Shown: positions 12,207 to 25,549 of the stretch, in pieces | How the letters are laid out: each line of letters opens with the position of its first letter | Numbering within the stretch: position 1 is the first letter of the stretch | Assembly: GCA_013398175.1 (NCBI GenBank) | Contig: VZRZ01007305.1 | Location: forward strand, 569,823 to 633,822 | From: Climacteris rufus | Lineage: Eukaryota > Chordata > Aves > Passeriformes > Climacteridae | Reading direction: 5' to 3' | Length of the DNA: 64,000 nucleotides | Notes under the pieces: generated by a model | Told to the model about the DNA's origin: nothing | The model's database searches: none | The model's input: only the letters and a program-made list of their open reading frames with translations | Translations under genes and position numbers: made by a program

Positions 12207-15200
12207 TGTCTGAAGACTACTTAAAATGAAAATTGCAAATTTAGGTGCTTATCATTATGCAGGTTAAATTTTTAGGTCTTCTTCCAGAAAGCAAGGAATA
12301 GTGAAAAGCCAGAAAATGTCAGCCAGAGCAACAGGGCATCTGCCTCACAAAGGGGAGTTGTGGGCTTGTATATCTGGTGTGTGATCTTTTGCAGATTGTT
12401 CCTTAGCTTCCACTTCTCCACACACCCAGACTCCCAAATACAGTTCCTTAAAATGTCCCCAAATACATTATTTTTGGTCAGAATTCACTGCCTTTGTGAA
12501 GTGTTAAGCTGTTGTCAGGAGTGGTTTTGCTCCCATTGCTAGGCAAGCTTCCTGATCAAGCAAAAGACAGGAGAAAGCCTTAAAATCAGTCTGTAAATTA
12601 CAAGACTGGAATGAGACACCTTGTATCCATCTGAAGATGCTTTGGCCATAATCTTAGAATCACCTCTGGTTGCTCCACATCCCAGAGTAGGACATACTTC
12701 AGCCAGAGATCTCCTGAAAGCACTCTTTCTCCATAATTTTCAGATTATTGTATGTTTTTAATCTATTCTTTTTCTGAGGGGTGTAGCAGCTCTAAGACCA
12801 CAATGACCTGAAAATTATCACAAATTGACATAAATGACCTCTCTTTTCTGAGAGACTTCTGTCTTCATACCTCTAATTCCTGAAGTGTCTTCCTTTATTT
12901 TGTGTCTAACTGACCCAAAAAACTATCAGAAACACAGAGATACTGCAAATGAGTTGTGGAACTAAATATTCAGTGCTGCTGTATTTGTTATTTGTTTTAC
13001 TCATCTTGTCATTAGTTCCTCCTCTTTCCAGTCTAGTCTTCATTTTATTTGACTTTGACAAACATTTTGTAGATCAGTTTATAAATATGTTTCATCAAGG
13101 TCTTGACCTCTGTGTTTGCCAGCTTCACACGAGACTTTGAGAATCACACAGTAGTAAGTTGCTAAGTTGCTGCTTAAAAAATGTATTTCCCCAGCTCATA
13201 AGGGTTTCTAGTTTTTTTCTAGGGTGCTTTTTTTTAACTTTTGAATTTTTAAATAGTTAATGTGCAACTGCAGTGGTACCACCCTTTATTAATTAGCATG
13301 TTATTTGTGGTAAAATCACAGGGTGACATTTATTTGAAATAAAACTAAGTGCAAAACAAACATTCAAACAAATTCTAAATGCTAGATTTACTGATTTGTT
13401 GATAATCAAATTAATTAGGTTTAGGTATTAATGACCAGCTACTCTGATGTCCTGCACTTGCTGTAGTAAATGCTGATGTCTTTACAAAGGGAGTGTAAAT
13501 TGCTGTTGTGCATTTTCACAAAAGAATTAAGACTTTGTGGGTGTAAGAGTGTAATTTTAGCATCTGTGTCAGGTTACACAAGGAAAACACTGAAAAAATG
13601 AGATTACATAAAAGAAATACAACACAGTTGGGTTCTTTATTCTATCAGGAGATTCTACTGATGTATTTGCAGGTTTAGGTGCACAAGTCTTGCCCTGATA
13701 CCTTTCACGACCCTGCTACTCTACTATGGAGAGTCTGTCAAAGACTGTCCTTTCTAAGTATCATCTACATTTGAGCTTCAAAAGGCTGTAACTCTTTTAG
13801 AATGTAGTTTTAAAGGTATTTTTGAACCCCAGTTCGCTTATAGCCACAAACTCCAGGTACACAGGTAGGTGTTACACTTAATTTACAGTTCCTTATTTTT
13901 GATCGTCTATTTTTCTATAAATCACAAAGTGCTGGGTTTTCTTTGATTCTGGAAAAATCTACTTGTCTTTTCTTCAATATGTTTCAACAGTTGTAGTTCA
14001 ACAGCCTGTTTTGTAAGTGTTTCATATGAGCCCTCATACATTGTGTAAATTAAATTGTGAGGACCCGTATGTAATCATAAATTCTTGCAATCAGTAGAGC
14101 AAAGGGATATTCCAAGAGTTTGCAACTCCAGGAAGTAATTTTCAGTCTAATTTTCCCACAGGAAAGCATTTATGACTGACCCATTTTCTCTCCAGCTCTT
14201 CCCTGTGATGCAATATACCTTGTCTCATGAACAAAGGTTTTTCTAAATGTTCCACAACCATTTTTGAAAAAGGTCATCTTTCATCAAATATCATTCATAT
14301 TTTTCCTGTGCATGAGATATTTCTGCTTCCACGACATGTTGTCTTTTTAAAGATATCTTCCCTGTTACATTGGGAGAACAGGTAAGAGGCAGAAATGTCA
14401 TTGTACTTTCAATTAGGGTGGAACAGGCCCAGTCAAAGAAATCACAGGGTCCTTTTGTCACTCTTTTCACTTCCCACCATGTATTGAGATGCTCAAATGA
14501 AGGTATTGAATTTGCACAGTATGTGTGGCTCTGACCCTTCATCCAAAATTTGAGGGAAGTAGGACTGAGTGTCTGGAGAGAGCTGAGGCAGGCAGAAATT
14601 TGACTCCCCCAAATCTCTGCCTGCACTTGGCAGGATGTAAGTTAGTTTTTGCTTCAGAAGTTATGGGTAGACTCCAAATATGATGACTTGTCCTTTGATG
14701 AAATGTCCAGGTAATTAAAAAAAAAAAAAGGAAAAAAACTTCAAGAAGAGAGCTAATTTCATTAGAGGCTTATTTTTCTCTCAATTTCAATAATCTCAGG
14801 CTTTGACTAAAAAAAAAAAGCTGTTTCCATAGTTACAAATTTAAATCACCTTCTATGCCATTACCTTGTGCACACATCCACAAAAGTATCTTACTATGTT
14901 TTTAGACAGTTTCAATTTTCAAATAATTTCTGAGGACATGCTAAAATATGTTTTCTTTTCCAAATGCTTTATAGTTTTCAAAAATTCTTGCTTGTCTGTC
15001 TAGACTTTGTATTCTTAAACAGACTATGTATTTTTACCTTATCAAACAGTACCAGGCAATAATGTCACACTAAGCTAGTTGGGATTGGTGACAAACCAAC
15101 AGAGATAGCTCTGTACATGTCATTATGAACCTTAACATTTTAAAATAATCTGTCGAAAGTTTTATGGTCTGTGCAGTGCATTCTTTGCTGTAAAATTTCA

Positions 15201-15900
15201 TAGGATTTTTCCAGTGGTCCAATCACAGTCATCAATAGCACATTTGTCAATAGTTGTGTTATGATTAACGTTTTATAAATGGGCTCTGTTGTGGAACTGA
15301 GTGAGCAATAACAGGCTTTATTTCACTGAGTGAAAGAACAGGAAGACTTTCTTTTTACAAAATACTAAAAATTTCACTTTATGGCTTCTGGATTACTGTC
15401 TCAAGTCATTCATGGTGTGCATAAGAAACAGAGGATAATTATGAGTTCTTAATAATGGATCTAATGAGTGGACACAAAAATAGGAAGAGATGTGTTTGTA
15501 AACCTCTATGTTCTGTTAGAAGACAGTGAATTAAACTCTTCAGGGTGACATTTTTTTTCACACATTTTAATAATAAAATCGTTCAACTGTCAAGGAGGGC
15601 AGAAGGATGCACCACCCCAACTGCAGATGTATTTAATCCCTATGATAGTTTGTTAACTTCTAAGTTAATGTCAATGTAGGATTTTCAAGGTCTTCAACCA
15701 AATAATTTGGGCAGGTGTCATTTTATGAAGTTTATTTTAACACGAATTTGCTCGACTGGTAATCTTGGCACAGATTTCTGACAATTATAAAAGCTTTTGA
15801 AGAGCAGTCTCTACAATAACTACTTTAGGCCCATCTCCATTAAGTTCGTTCTTACTAAAATAATAAAATGAGCAAATGGAACCTCTGTCATTTTTAGTCT

Positions 15901-16146
15901 GCAGTAATTTTAAATGCAGTAATTTTTTTCTATTTCTTTCTGTAATTTTAACTGCAGTCGTCATTATTATTTTAAAGTAGCTATTAGAAATAACTCAATT
16001 AATGAAAATATACATTATCATCTAATGTATAATTACAATATATTATATTATATAATAGCCAATTCTTTAGTATAATAATTTTTACTTATACTGTTATTAA
16101 TTATTTTAAATGCAGTTATTAATGTAAGGTAATTTTAACTGCAGTC
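15901..16146. repeat. Paired direct repeats flanking an AT-rich core
   Basis: Two different motifs are each present twice in the same order. ATTTTAAATGCAGT is at 15907-15920 and 16103-16116. GTAATTTTAACTGCAGTC is at 15942-15959 and 16129-16146, an exact 18-base repeat. The offsets are 196 and 187 bases, consistent with an old tandem duplication of about 190 bp with small indels. The core between them is almost pure A/T and includes a short inverted repeat, ATACATTA and TAATGTAT, near 16009-16029. Confidence 0.6.
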
Positions 16147-16632
16147 TTGCTAAAGACATCCAGGTGAATCTGTTGGATCTGTTTCTTGGTAAAGGGAAGT
16201 CTGTTGTATGCTGTTGGAAATTTAAAAAAATACTGCAATGCACTGATGTCAGACCATTTTTAATGAAATAAAAATGGTCTGTTTTTCTGCAGGGCTCTAT
16301 AAAAATGAATGAGGTATAAAGCAACAATTAATACAATTATTGTTTTTCACTGGTGATGCTTTTCAAAGGTTATGCCATAGTCCTCCTACACAGAACACTT
16401 CCCTCATAATTGTTAAGTATATTATGTTAGAAATATGATTGTTCCATTTTGATTAACAATGTCCCAAGAATAATTTATTCAGTTGAAAAACTTCTGACCT
16501 ATTCCAATCCCAGTGAAAGTAAAAATGGTAACACAGATTGGAAGACAAGTGGGTGAGTCTAGGTTTAAAACGGAATGGCATTTGTACCAGAAAATATTTT
16601 TTTTTCAGTATGATATGAATTTTATGTGGAGA

Positions 16633-16776
16633 TACCTGAGGTTAGCTCAATTAGAGCATGATGCTGGTAACACCAAGGTCACGGTTTTGATCCCCAAACA
16701 GGTCAATCACTTCAGAGTTGGACTCAATGGCCCTTGTGGGTCCCTTCCAACTCAGAATGTTCTGTGATTCTGTGAT
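16633..16776 (+). mobile_element. tRNA-Ile-derived SINE with CR1 tail (TguSINE1-like), copy 1
   Basis: The head reads like tRNA-Ile: a box A stretch (GTTAGCTCAATTAGAGC, 16641-16657), the anticodon region TGCTGGTAACACCAAGGTC, and a box B close to consensus (GGTTTTGATCC). The tail is CR1-like: GGACTCAATGGCCCTTGTGGG, then CCCTTCCAACTCAGAAT, ending in two TTCTGTGAT-type units. This composite is the architecture of TguSINE1, a passerine SINE mobilised by CR1 reverse transcriptase. The copy is diverged from a functional tRNA, so it is not a tRNA gene. It lies intergenically, about 9.5 kb upstream of SPON1. Confidence 0.85.
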
Positions 16777-17281
16777 AGAGATGTCCATGTTCATATATGC
16801 ACGTTATTTTATATTATTTTCTGTGATTTATAAGTAAAACGTACAGAATGCAATTACAATTGACCATGTTTATGTAAATGCTATGTACAATATTAGAATA
16901 AGATATGATCAATGTTTAAAAATTTATTTTCATGCATAATGCAATTTCCACACTGTACAAGTTTTTGATGACCAATAATGGATATTTTCTCATTTTTTAA
17001 AAATACATTTACATTGAATCAGCTGAAATAAAAATACTTTTGACTGCTGAGCTTGTTCTGATAAGCTCAGTTCTACAGTGCCATTTCTTCACGTCCTTAC
17101 ATGTGACAGTAATGGACTACTTATTTCTCACAGAACCTTTCATCATAACTATCCTGTGCAATTGTTTTACTCTAAGAAACCCTTGACCTAAAAAAAGGAG
17201 AAAACATAAAAAAAAGGTCTTTTTATTTGTTCATAAGGCAGAATACCATGATTATAAAGTATATTAATTGATATTATTTAT

Positions 17282-17355
17282 GATATTAGAAATGAAAAGA
17301 AACAGAATATTTTGAAAGAGATATTAGAAGTGAAACAGAGCAATATTTTGAAAGA
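17282..17355. repeat. 37-bp tandem duplication
   Basis: Two adjacent imperfect copies (17282-17319 and 17320-17355). Both begin GATATTAGAA and end AATATTTTGAAAGA, with small differences in the middle. Confidence 0.8.
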
Positions 17356-17901
17356 TAAGCAGCAAATGAAGCATATTTTTCTAAACACAGAAACTTTTTG
17401 TTGTTTACATAGAGAAGAAAGGGTACTAGTATAAAACTTGTCTTTTTGAACACTCGTGTTTTACACTTATTTTCATATGTGACAGTGCAAAGTAATGAAA
17501 ATATCTCAATAACTTAAGTGTCAAGAATCAAACATGATATTACATGATACTTTATTTTGGGTAGGAAAAGGCAGGACACTCAGTAGTTCAAGAAATCCAT
17601 GCCTCTTCATTGCTCCTGTGATTTAATCTTAAAAGAAAAAAAAAAAAAAGACAGATGTGTTTCATAAATATGTTGGATTCTAGGCTTTTTCTTCTTCTTC
17701 TTCTTTTGTGGTGGATTTAGAGTAGCATACATATTTCTGTGTCCAGAATTTCTCTTCGTAATTCTTCTGATTCATCCAGAAACTTTCCAAATTAATTTCT
17801 GTCAGTTTACAGAACTGAAGTCTGGATGGAGCCTGTCAGACTTCTTTGTCTGCTCAGGCAAAAGATGTGACCTGGGAAACAGATACAAAAAAAAAAAAAA
17901 A

Positions 17902-17980
17902 NNNNNNNNNNNNNNNNNNNNNNNNNNNNNNNNNNNNNNNNNNNNNNNNNNNNNNNNNNNNNNNNNNNNNNNNNNNNNNN
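17902..17980. other. Assembly gap (79 N)
   Basis: A run of N that directly follows a poly-A tract (about 17887-17901). The true sequence and length are unknown. Any reading frame crossing it is meaningless. Confidence 0.99.
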
Positions 17981-20816
17981 GGAAGTTATTTGCTGGCAAT
18001 TTTCCAGTCATCATTGTGCTTGTGGTTACTGATGGATTATGTCTCAGAGAAAGGGACATCGTCTCCCAGTATTGCTAATGCTTGTAGAGTGAACCTCTGG
18101 GGAGATCCATCAACCACAGGACTCCCAGCTGCCATTTCCAAATATTTCCCAGAAAAGTGTGTCTGTCTCTCTCTCTGTTCATATTGTTAAGGTAAACTTG
18201 CAAAATCCTTTCCAAAGTTGAGCCTGCAAGTTAACTGTAGCACAGCATGGGACACCAAAACCCAGGAGCCTGGTGGAGACACTGGTTTAAGGCACTCCCT
18301 AGTATTCCTCTCCCACACAAAATTCTCTTTATTCTGCAGGCTATAAAATATCTCTCTTTCACCAACTTATCACCCTCCTCCTCTCTTTCTGACACCTCCC
18401 TCCTTCCTCCCCTTTAGCATTCTCTTTACTTCATAGGTACCAGTCACCTTTCTCCTCAGAGATGTTCTAATGAATGTATAGCCGACTAAACTCTGAGAAA
18501 TCGACGAGAACATGCTTTGTAAAATAGCTCTTTCTCAGCCCTGCAGAAGGACTGGTGTGTTTGAAAGCTTGTAGATTCTTTTTTCAGCTATACCAGCTGC
18601 TCTGGGAAAAGATATTTCCTCCTCCCACAAACCCTGTTTTGCATTATCAGCTTGAAATTTTAACCTTGTATGCTGATAACGATTAAAATAAGGTGACATG
18701 TCCACAGAACTCACAATGAGGTACATTGCTAGCATAGCACCTTTGCCTGTTTGATCTTCCATCTGTTTACCAAGCCAGAAATACTTTTAATTGTGATTTT
18801 TCCCCCCATGTGTATGAAATACATATTTTAAAATTATTCATATATGTATTTTTTATCCATTTGCTGTCATATAGTTTAGATTCCTTTTTAAATTAGAGAC
18901 GCAAAGCTTCCTTTGATATGAAAAAGACGTGGGTCTGTAAATCTTTGGAAGATTTCCCAAAGCTCCTTTAATATTTGAGCTGGAAATCTGAGATTTAAGA
19001 AAATTTCTTGGAGAACTATTGTTTTTTTTTTCTGGTATCCCCAACTGCAGAATCTGTCTGCAGGGATTCTGTAGGTAGTGACTATCTGTTCCTCATCTGA
19101 GCTCCTAGGGACCCACAGGAATATCTATCAATACTTGGCATAGTTTGCATAGCACAGATAGACCGAAAGGAAACTTTCTAAAAACTGTTCCTTGCCCTGA
19201 AACTGCTTTGAAACCATGTTCTAATAACACTTGTATTGCTTTAACCATTTCATGCAGTAAAATACATAGGTATTGTCTGTTCTTAGGTTGTGTTTTTACC
19301 TGGAGATATTTTGCTACACTGTCTGATAAGGAACTGAGCTACAGAGAGATGTGGTGAGCTCAGTGGCAGAATGAATTCTGAAATCATGTCTCTTCTTAGT
19401 CCCGCATTCTCAACTTGGCCATGCTCTCTCCTTGGTAGTACGTTGTGTCAGATGAACACTTCCCCCTTTAGAATTCATTGTACTTGCAAATATTTAATTT
19501 GCATTGAGCTGGAGGTAGAAGTAGCTGATTTAGATTCCCAGGGACAATGGGTCTGGTAAGGGAAGTGTCAACAGTCCATAAACCACAGGAGTGCTGCAGC
19601 TGGCAGCCTGAGGTTCAAATAAACCTGCCATCTAATGATGAAAGAAGATGGAATGGTCTAACATGGTACAGTAAATATTTCCTTTAAAAGGAATGGCTAT
19701 TGAATACAGCAGGAGAACACGAACAAAATAAATTCATAACACGTAGCAGGAGGTTGTTGTAAAGAGCTTGCTTTGGGAGACAGTCCTATTCTGCAAATAT
19801 CAGTGTGCTTGAAGTATAGTCCCAGTTCCCAAATGTGTCACCGAGTTCACTGATGGCATCACCTTATATTTATGATTTATTCTTGTTTTTGTCTGTCTTG
19901 ATTTCATGGTCAGTGCCAGAAATCCCAAAGAATTTTTTGTCCTTCCCTTATCTGCTTGGCTGTAAGTTTTTGTTCTTTCTTTTAGCTTCTGAGGTGTTTT
20001 CTGCTGTTTGTTTTTCGTTTGGGTTTTTTCTTGGGCTCTGAAGATGATGTCATTCCTGCTTTTGGGCCTGTTGTGTTGGTGGGATGTGTTACTGCACATT
20101 TTCTTTCCATATTTGCAATTTAATTAAGACCTATTCTTACCAGAGCTGATTGAAAATTTAATTACTTACTATATTGCTATAAAAATGCTTTTTGAAGAAG
20201 AGGATGGATTGATTGAATAAATAATGGCCATGTGTAATATTTGTTGAATGTTTTTTATAAATTATTTGTCTAGGTATAAACCATTCATTTTCTGAGACAG
20301 CCTAAGTTTTTCTTTTATGTTCTTCCTGAAAAAAAAGTCCAGCCTGAGAACTGGTAAAAGAAGATTTTCTTCTGTATGCAAAATTTCATTTATATTACAC
20401 TTTTGAGAGTTCAGCTACTGAAAAAAATAGGGACTTTATCACATATCCCATGCCTTAGAGAAATAAAAATACAGGGTGAGCAGGTGAAAGCAACAGCCAA
20501 TCTACAGGTGTTGAGCAATTCAAGGAGGAAAATATGGTGATAAGAAAACACTGAATAGCTGACTCTAAACAGCAAAGATGCCAAAAAGCTGAGTTAAGTT
20601 TAATTATCGTTTATTAGCATTTTAGCCAGATATTATCAACTTAGAGGTGCTGGGGCCAAGGCTGATACAGGAGAACCACCAATCCTGTAGAATCAGTGAG
20701 AGGTGATTGAATTAATTACCAAGATGTTGGTATTAAAGTTTTAAACTAACACAAAGTCTTGCAGAATTATTGTTGTGTGATTTAGTTTGGAAGGAGCAGA
20801 GATGAAATTTCTGTGG

Positions 20817-20935
20817 GAGGTTTTGTGGGTTTTTTGTTTTTTGGTGGTTTTTTTTTGTTTTTTTGTTTTTTGTTTGTTTGTTTGTTTTGGTTTGGTTTTG
20901 TTTTGTTTGGTTTGATTTTTTTTTAGAGTTGAACT
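20817..20935. repeat. T/G-rich low-complexity block
   Basis: About 120 bases made almost only of T and G: T runs broken by single or paired G, including a (TTTG)n stretch near 20870-20888. The complement is A/C-rich, and the lysine- and threonine-rich minus-strand frames here are artefacts of that. Confidence 0.85.
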
Positions 20936-23900
20936 TGTACTCTCTGATAAAAGATGATGTCCAAGGTGGACCTGGGCACAATGGTGATGGGACCACAGCG
21001 GGGCAGCAGTGATGGGCAGCTCTGTGAGGTGCAGCAGCCAGGCTGCACAGGCACCAAAGGGGAGCACCAGGGAATATGTCCCACCCTGCCATGGAAACTG
21101 GCAATTTCCTAAGGGCAGAGACTGCTGAGGGGGGAACTCAGGTGTAATTGGAGGAGATGTGACCTAGAAATTGCTGGTGCTCCAGGTTTGCAGCAATGAA
21201 TTGTCTTAGGAGTAAATGGAGCCTCATACTGGGCTTGGAGAAACTGGTTCTGTTTATGCTGCTCTTGGGTGTTTGCAGAGATTCCCAAGATAGATCTTGA
21301 GTAGTTGTGTGGGATAAAGGGACAGATTTTCTAAGAACATATTTACTTTCTGATATTGGAAGAAATCCTGAGGTAAATATTCCAAGAAGCCTGGGTTTTT
21401 CCTTAGCAAACCTCCTCCCCCAGATAGACTCTATGCAGAAGATGAGCTTCTGTCAACTTTTGATCTTGAAAAATGCATTCAAGAGCAGCCTTAGTTTAAA
21501 TCACATTCTGCCTGTGTTATCCAGGGTGCTGGCAAGACTTTTCTAGATATTTTGTACTTTTTCAAACGTGTTTTGTCCCATGGTTTTCCAGCTTGATTCA
21601 GCTTTTGTTTCCCAAGAGGAACCTTAACAGAGCTGCCCTCTCTGCCTTTGCTTCTCTCAGCATTGCAGTGTTTCCCTAGTAATACATATGATGCTATTCT
21701 CATCAGGTCAGGAACAAAATATTTCTATAAAATGTCCTGGAAATGAAAGCTCTCTGCATTGTCAGTGTAAAAATATGCTGAAGACATGCATGACTGAACA
21801 GCCAAATGTAATGAGCTGCTGGGAAGTTTAATTTTGGAGATATATTGTATTGACTGACAGTGGTGTAAATGGCAAACAGACCTCTGCAAACATTTACTGT
21901 CATTACTTGTCACTGCTTAGATTCTTAAGAGAAAAGAAGTTGAGAACAGTGCTACTGAGAAGTAGGAAATCATTTTAAGTGACTCCCAAGCTCTTTACTT
22001 TGTCTAATAGGACAGCAGATATCTCTACATCCCTTTCTAAACAGGCTTCAGAGACAGCATGAGCTGTATATAGAAAAGCCTCATTCTTGCTATAGATAGA
22101 GGGGAATTTTAATAGCAACAGGATTATTATTCCATCTAAATCAATAGAGGGAGTTTCTATCTTGTTTAAGAAAAACTGACTGTGACTGCTGGAGCAGTGG
22201 GAAAGGGGAGAGATGCAAATTAGACTAATAGCTAAATCTATAGGAAGACACAAAGGTCTCAAAACAAGATAGGCATATTTGACAATGCAATCCTCAGATT
22301 CCCTGCTTACCCTCCCAGACACCACAGGTTCTATTGCAGATTGTGGTGCAGTGTTGTTTCCCAGTCATCCAAGGCACTCTTCCTTGGCCTGAACAGCAGT
22401 GTCCTCTGTCCTGGCACTTGTGAGCAACAGAATATTTAGCTCATGAGGAAAAGACCTTTTGGTGACTTTCCTCAGCTTATGTCTTTTAATTTGGTAGGAG
22501 TATTCAGAATGCATTTACTGCAGATTTTTGATGTTAGGTGGTCACCTGAACCCCTGGATAGCTTTTGATCCCAATGCAGTTAGTGCCTGAGGAGAAGGAA
22601 AAGGCACCCTAGATCCCAGTCTCCAGAAAAGCCATCCTAATTGATGCAACACCCTCAATTTCCTTTCTCTCACTTGAACAGCTGTTCAACTTTGGAAGTC
22701 TAAAATTTCCATGAGGGACTGAGGGTGCTTCCAGAAGGGTTGGATTTTCACGATTAGCAGCTTCCTGAGAAGTGAGATGAGGATCTGAAGGTGGGCAAAG
22801 CAAGCAAGGAACTGAAACCCATTTGTCTCTGAGATTCTACAGGAATATTTTAATCATTAGTTCTTGTGTAAGTGCGTAGGTAACATTCCTGCCAGTCATC
22901 CTGTGAAAGAGATGTATTTCCCTGTTGTTCTTATTACTATATTTATTTATAGAAAATATTAAAGCTGAGCTTTAGTTTGCAGCTCCTGGGTTCAGGGAGG
23001 TGAATCCTACAGCCCAGAGAAGTTATCAACTCCCCATTGGCCATGAGATTTAGGGCTCCTGCCACCCTGATATTTCATTTTGGATAGTTTTGTTGGCCTC
23101 TGCTCTGTGAACTGACTCTTTTAAGGGGTCTAATATTCATGTAATCAATTTGCCTGAGGCACTGGTTTACTTTGAGGTCTAGGGTCCCTAAAATCAGGTG
23201 TTATGCAGCCAAGCATTACATTGCACATTGTTGCTTCGTAGATAATTCCCAAGAATTCAAATGACTATTTGAAGTCATAGAAGCAGAAGGGGAAAAAAAA
23301 AAGCCAGCTATCATATCTTCCAGACAATGCAGGGGTGTTCTGCAGTAGTCAGTTCAGACTTCTAAAATGCCATTTGAAAAAATGGGCTCCTTATTAGAGA
23401 AGCAAAAATTAAGAATGATCGCTGGCCTTGTGAAATGATTTTGTTTGTTAGGAAAGCCCACTTTGTGGGGGCAAGGGGGAGGGGAGAGAGTTTCCTCCAA
23501 TCATTACAGCTCCATAAGATGCAATATTACCCCAGTAATGATTGTTATGCCTAATAGTCATGGACAGCAACTTTATTCATCCCAGAAAGTACACAAAGGA
23601 AAGCAGCACTGCAGTCTCTAAGATACGAGGCTTTCTCTGTTAAATTTGCCATGGATGGTTGGATTCATCAGTTTGCATGCATCTTTGACTGATACATCAT
23701 GCTGGATGCTTTAGGCAAACACACACTAATTAGTAGAACAAATAGAAAACCCTGAGGATGCCCATGTTTAATGACATTGCCCATATTCTAGACCATCTCT
23801 ATGACAAATTACTCATTTCATGGCTGTAGGCAGTGCAGGTTAATTTGTCTATATCAGTTGCTAAGTTGAAGCATTCACTTTTAGCAAGACACCGTATTGT

Positions 23901-25549
23901 GGCTTTCTAGGAACCTTTACAACACTTTAGCTTTTGAGCAAAAAAGTACCAGAAGTAACAGGCCAGGCCAATCCAGGAATTAAAAAATGAGAGAAACAAA
24001 ATCTATTGAAAGGGAATAGTCAATAGATGCTGATGAATTAGTTACCATATAAAACCCCCCCAAATCTGAAAAGGACTTGTAATCTCTTGAGGAGTGTTGT
24101 GTTAGAACCCAACACTCTGGCTCAAAACAAAGGTGGATTGTGCAGAAGCCTGTGCAGTTCCTGTCAGGAATGCTTTACTCAGGTAATTGCTTTTCAATCA
24201 ATCTCAGCAAGAGAAATGAGAAGTCAGATATGGAGAATTAATCAAATTCACAGGCATCTTTGACTGAGGAACCTGCATAAAGCAAAGCTTGTTCTCTTAA
24301 GTGAAGGAGGTGAAAATCATGGTCAAATGAGACCCAAGGGTCTGTGACGCTGCTGAACTGTAGTTACTTAATTACCCAAATGAGCATGGGTCTTTGGAAG
24401 CAAGCAACTAAATATTCTTCATAGCTATGCCACTTCAAAGCTTCAATAGCAAAAGCAGACTGAATATTGTTGCCTTTAAAGACTGTGGGTCGATTTGCCC
24501 TCATCCTGGCAGGTTGGATGGAAGGGAAACAGTGAAGGGAGCAGATTGAGTGGAAACAGATGACCTGGCATATTAGACTGGAAAGTCAGGATTGCTCACG
24601 CTCCTTCATCCGGCAGGATGTGAGGAACAGCAAAAGCAACTTGTGCTGTAAAGACCACTTATCCTTCCATAATCAAACTCTCTACTCAGCAGTGGAATTC
24701 TCTACAGTCAGTCTGGCTCTCTGAGTGGCCTGGCAGAGCAACACAGATGCTACTTCAGCCACTGCTGCAGGTGTCTAAGCAGGCACGTCCTCACAAGTTG
24801 GATGTTCCCACTCAGTGTGGTTACCAATGTTTGACTGCCACCTCTTCCCAGGCATGTGGAGGAACATTGTCAGCAGCTCCGTGTTTGCAATAAAAGTTAA
24901 AATCTTGTCCAACTGTTAACATTATCTTTACTGAATGAATAGGCTGTGACAGTTTATGTTCTTTATAAGCATGTAACATAGAGACTGAAATATAAACAAG
25001 CTTGTAGTAGCAATGCTCTTGGCGAGTAACCTTTCAGAAAGTAAAAGGTCTTGCATCCTCACAGAGACCTTAAATAAACACCTTTATTTGGCACACAATG
25101 CAAAGTTGTTATTATTCAACTTAAAAGGTAAGTTTGGACCGCAAAAATTTGCAAATCTGATGCTAGCAAACGCCTTAGTGGGTTCAAAGAGGACTTTGAC
25201 CTACTTGATGTTTCTCATACTTCTTGGAAGTAGAGCATAAATGCAGTTGTGTTCATTCATCTACTACAGTCCTGTCCTGGAGAAAGGGGTTAGAAAGGGG
25301 GTTGTGCCCTCTTGTGCATCTGTCATCCTCAAAGTATTCAGATCCTGCTCGAGGACCTTTCCGACTTTCTCCTCCTCCACTTACAAAGCACTGGAGGGAG
25401 GTAGAGAGAGAAGAACAACATTTTAGGATTAAACCCCTGGAGTTAGGGACCCCAGGGGTCTAGGTTCACTTTCTTTTTTCCACTGTTGTAATCTGCTTTT
25501 GCGGATTTAGAGAAGTCATTCAGTGTCGTTGCCCCTCAGTGTGCCTTGT

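Larger units (their letters stand above)
3931..16632. other. Intergenic AT-rich DNA with minor simple repeats
   Basis: About 12.7 kb with no recognisable exon or RNA gene. It contains a (GT)n run at about 9906-9920, a T/C-rich tract at about 11806-11880, a 13-bp triplication at 12168-12206, A-runs near 14718-14731 and 14809-14819, and the duplicated-motif region at 15901-16146. The longest open frames are 115 codons or fewer and look like chance frames in AT-rich DNA. Confidence 0.6.
16777..25549. other. Intergenic DNA upstream of SPON1
   Basis: About 8.8 kb without a recognisable exon. It holds a tandem duplication at 17282-17355, a (TTC)n run at about 17688-17705, an assembly gap at 17902-17980, a pyrimidine-rich stretch at about 18355-18418, and a long T/G low-complexity block at 20817-20935. 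Distal regulatory elements of SPON1 could lie here, but none can be named from sequence alone. Confidence 0.6.

Noticed and set aside
16641..16705. Possible tRNA-Ile gene
   Set aside because: Box A and box B are present, but the acceptor stem does not pair and the sequence runs into a CR1-like tail, so it is a SINE head.
17802..18190. Open frames on both strands spanning the first gap
   Set aside because: They are open only because N runs contain no stop codon.
20733..21104. Minus-strand frames of 108-123 codons
   Set aside because: Half of each is a lysine-, threonine- and asparagine-rich translation of the T/G low-complexity block, not a protein.
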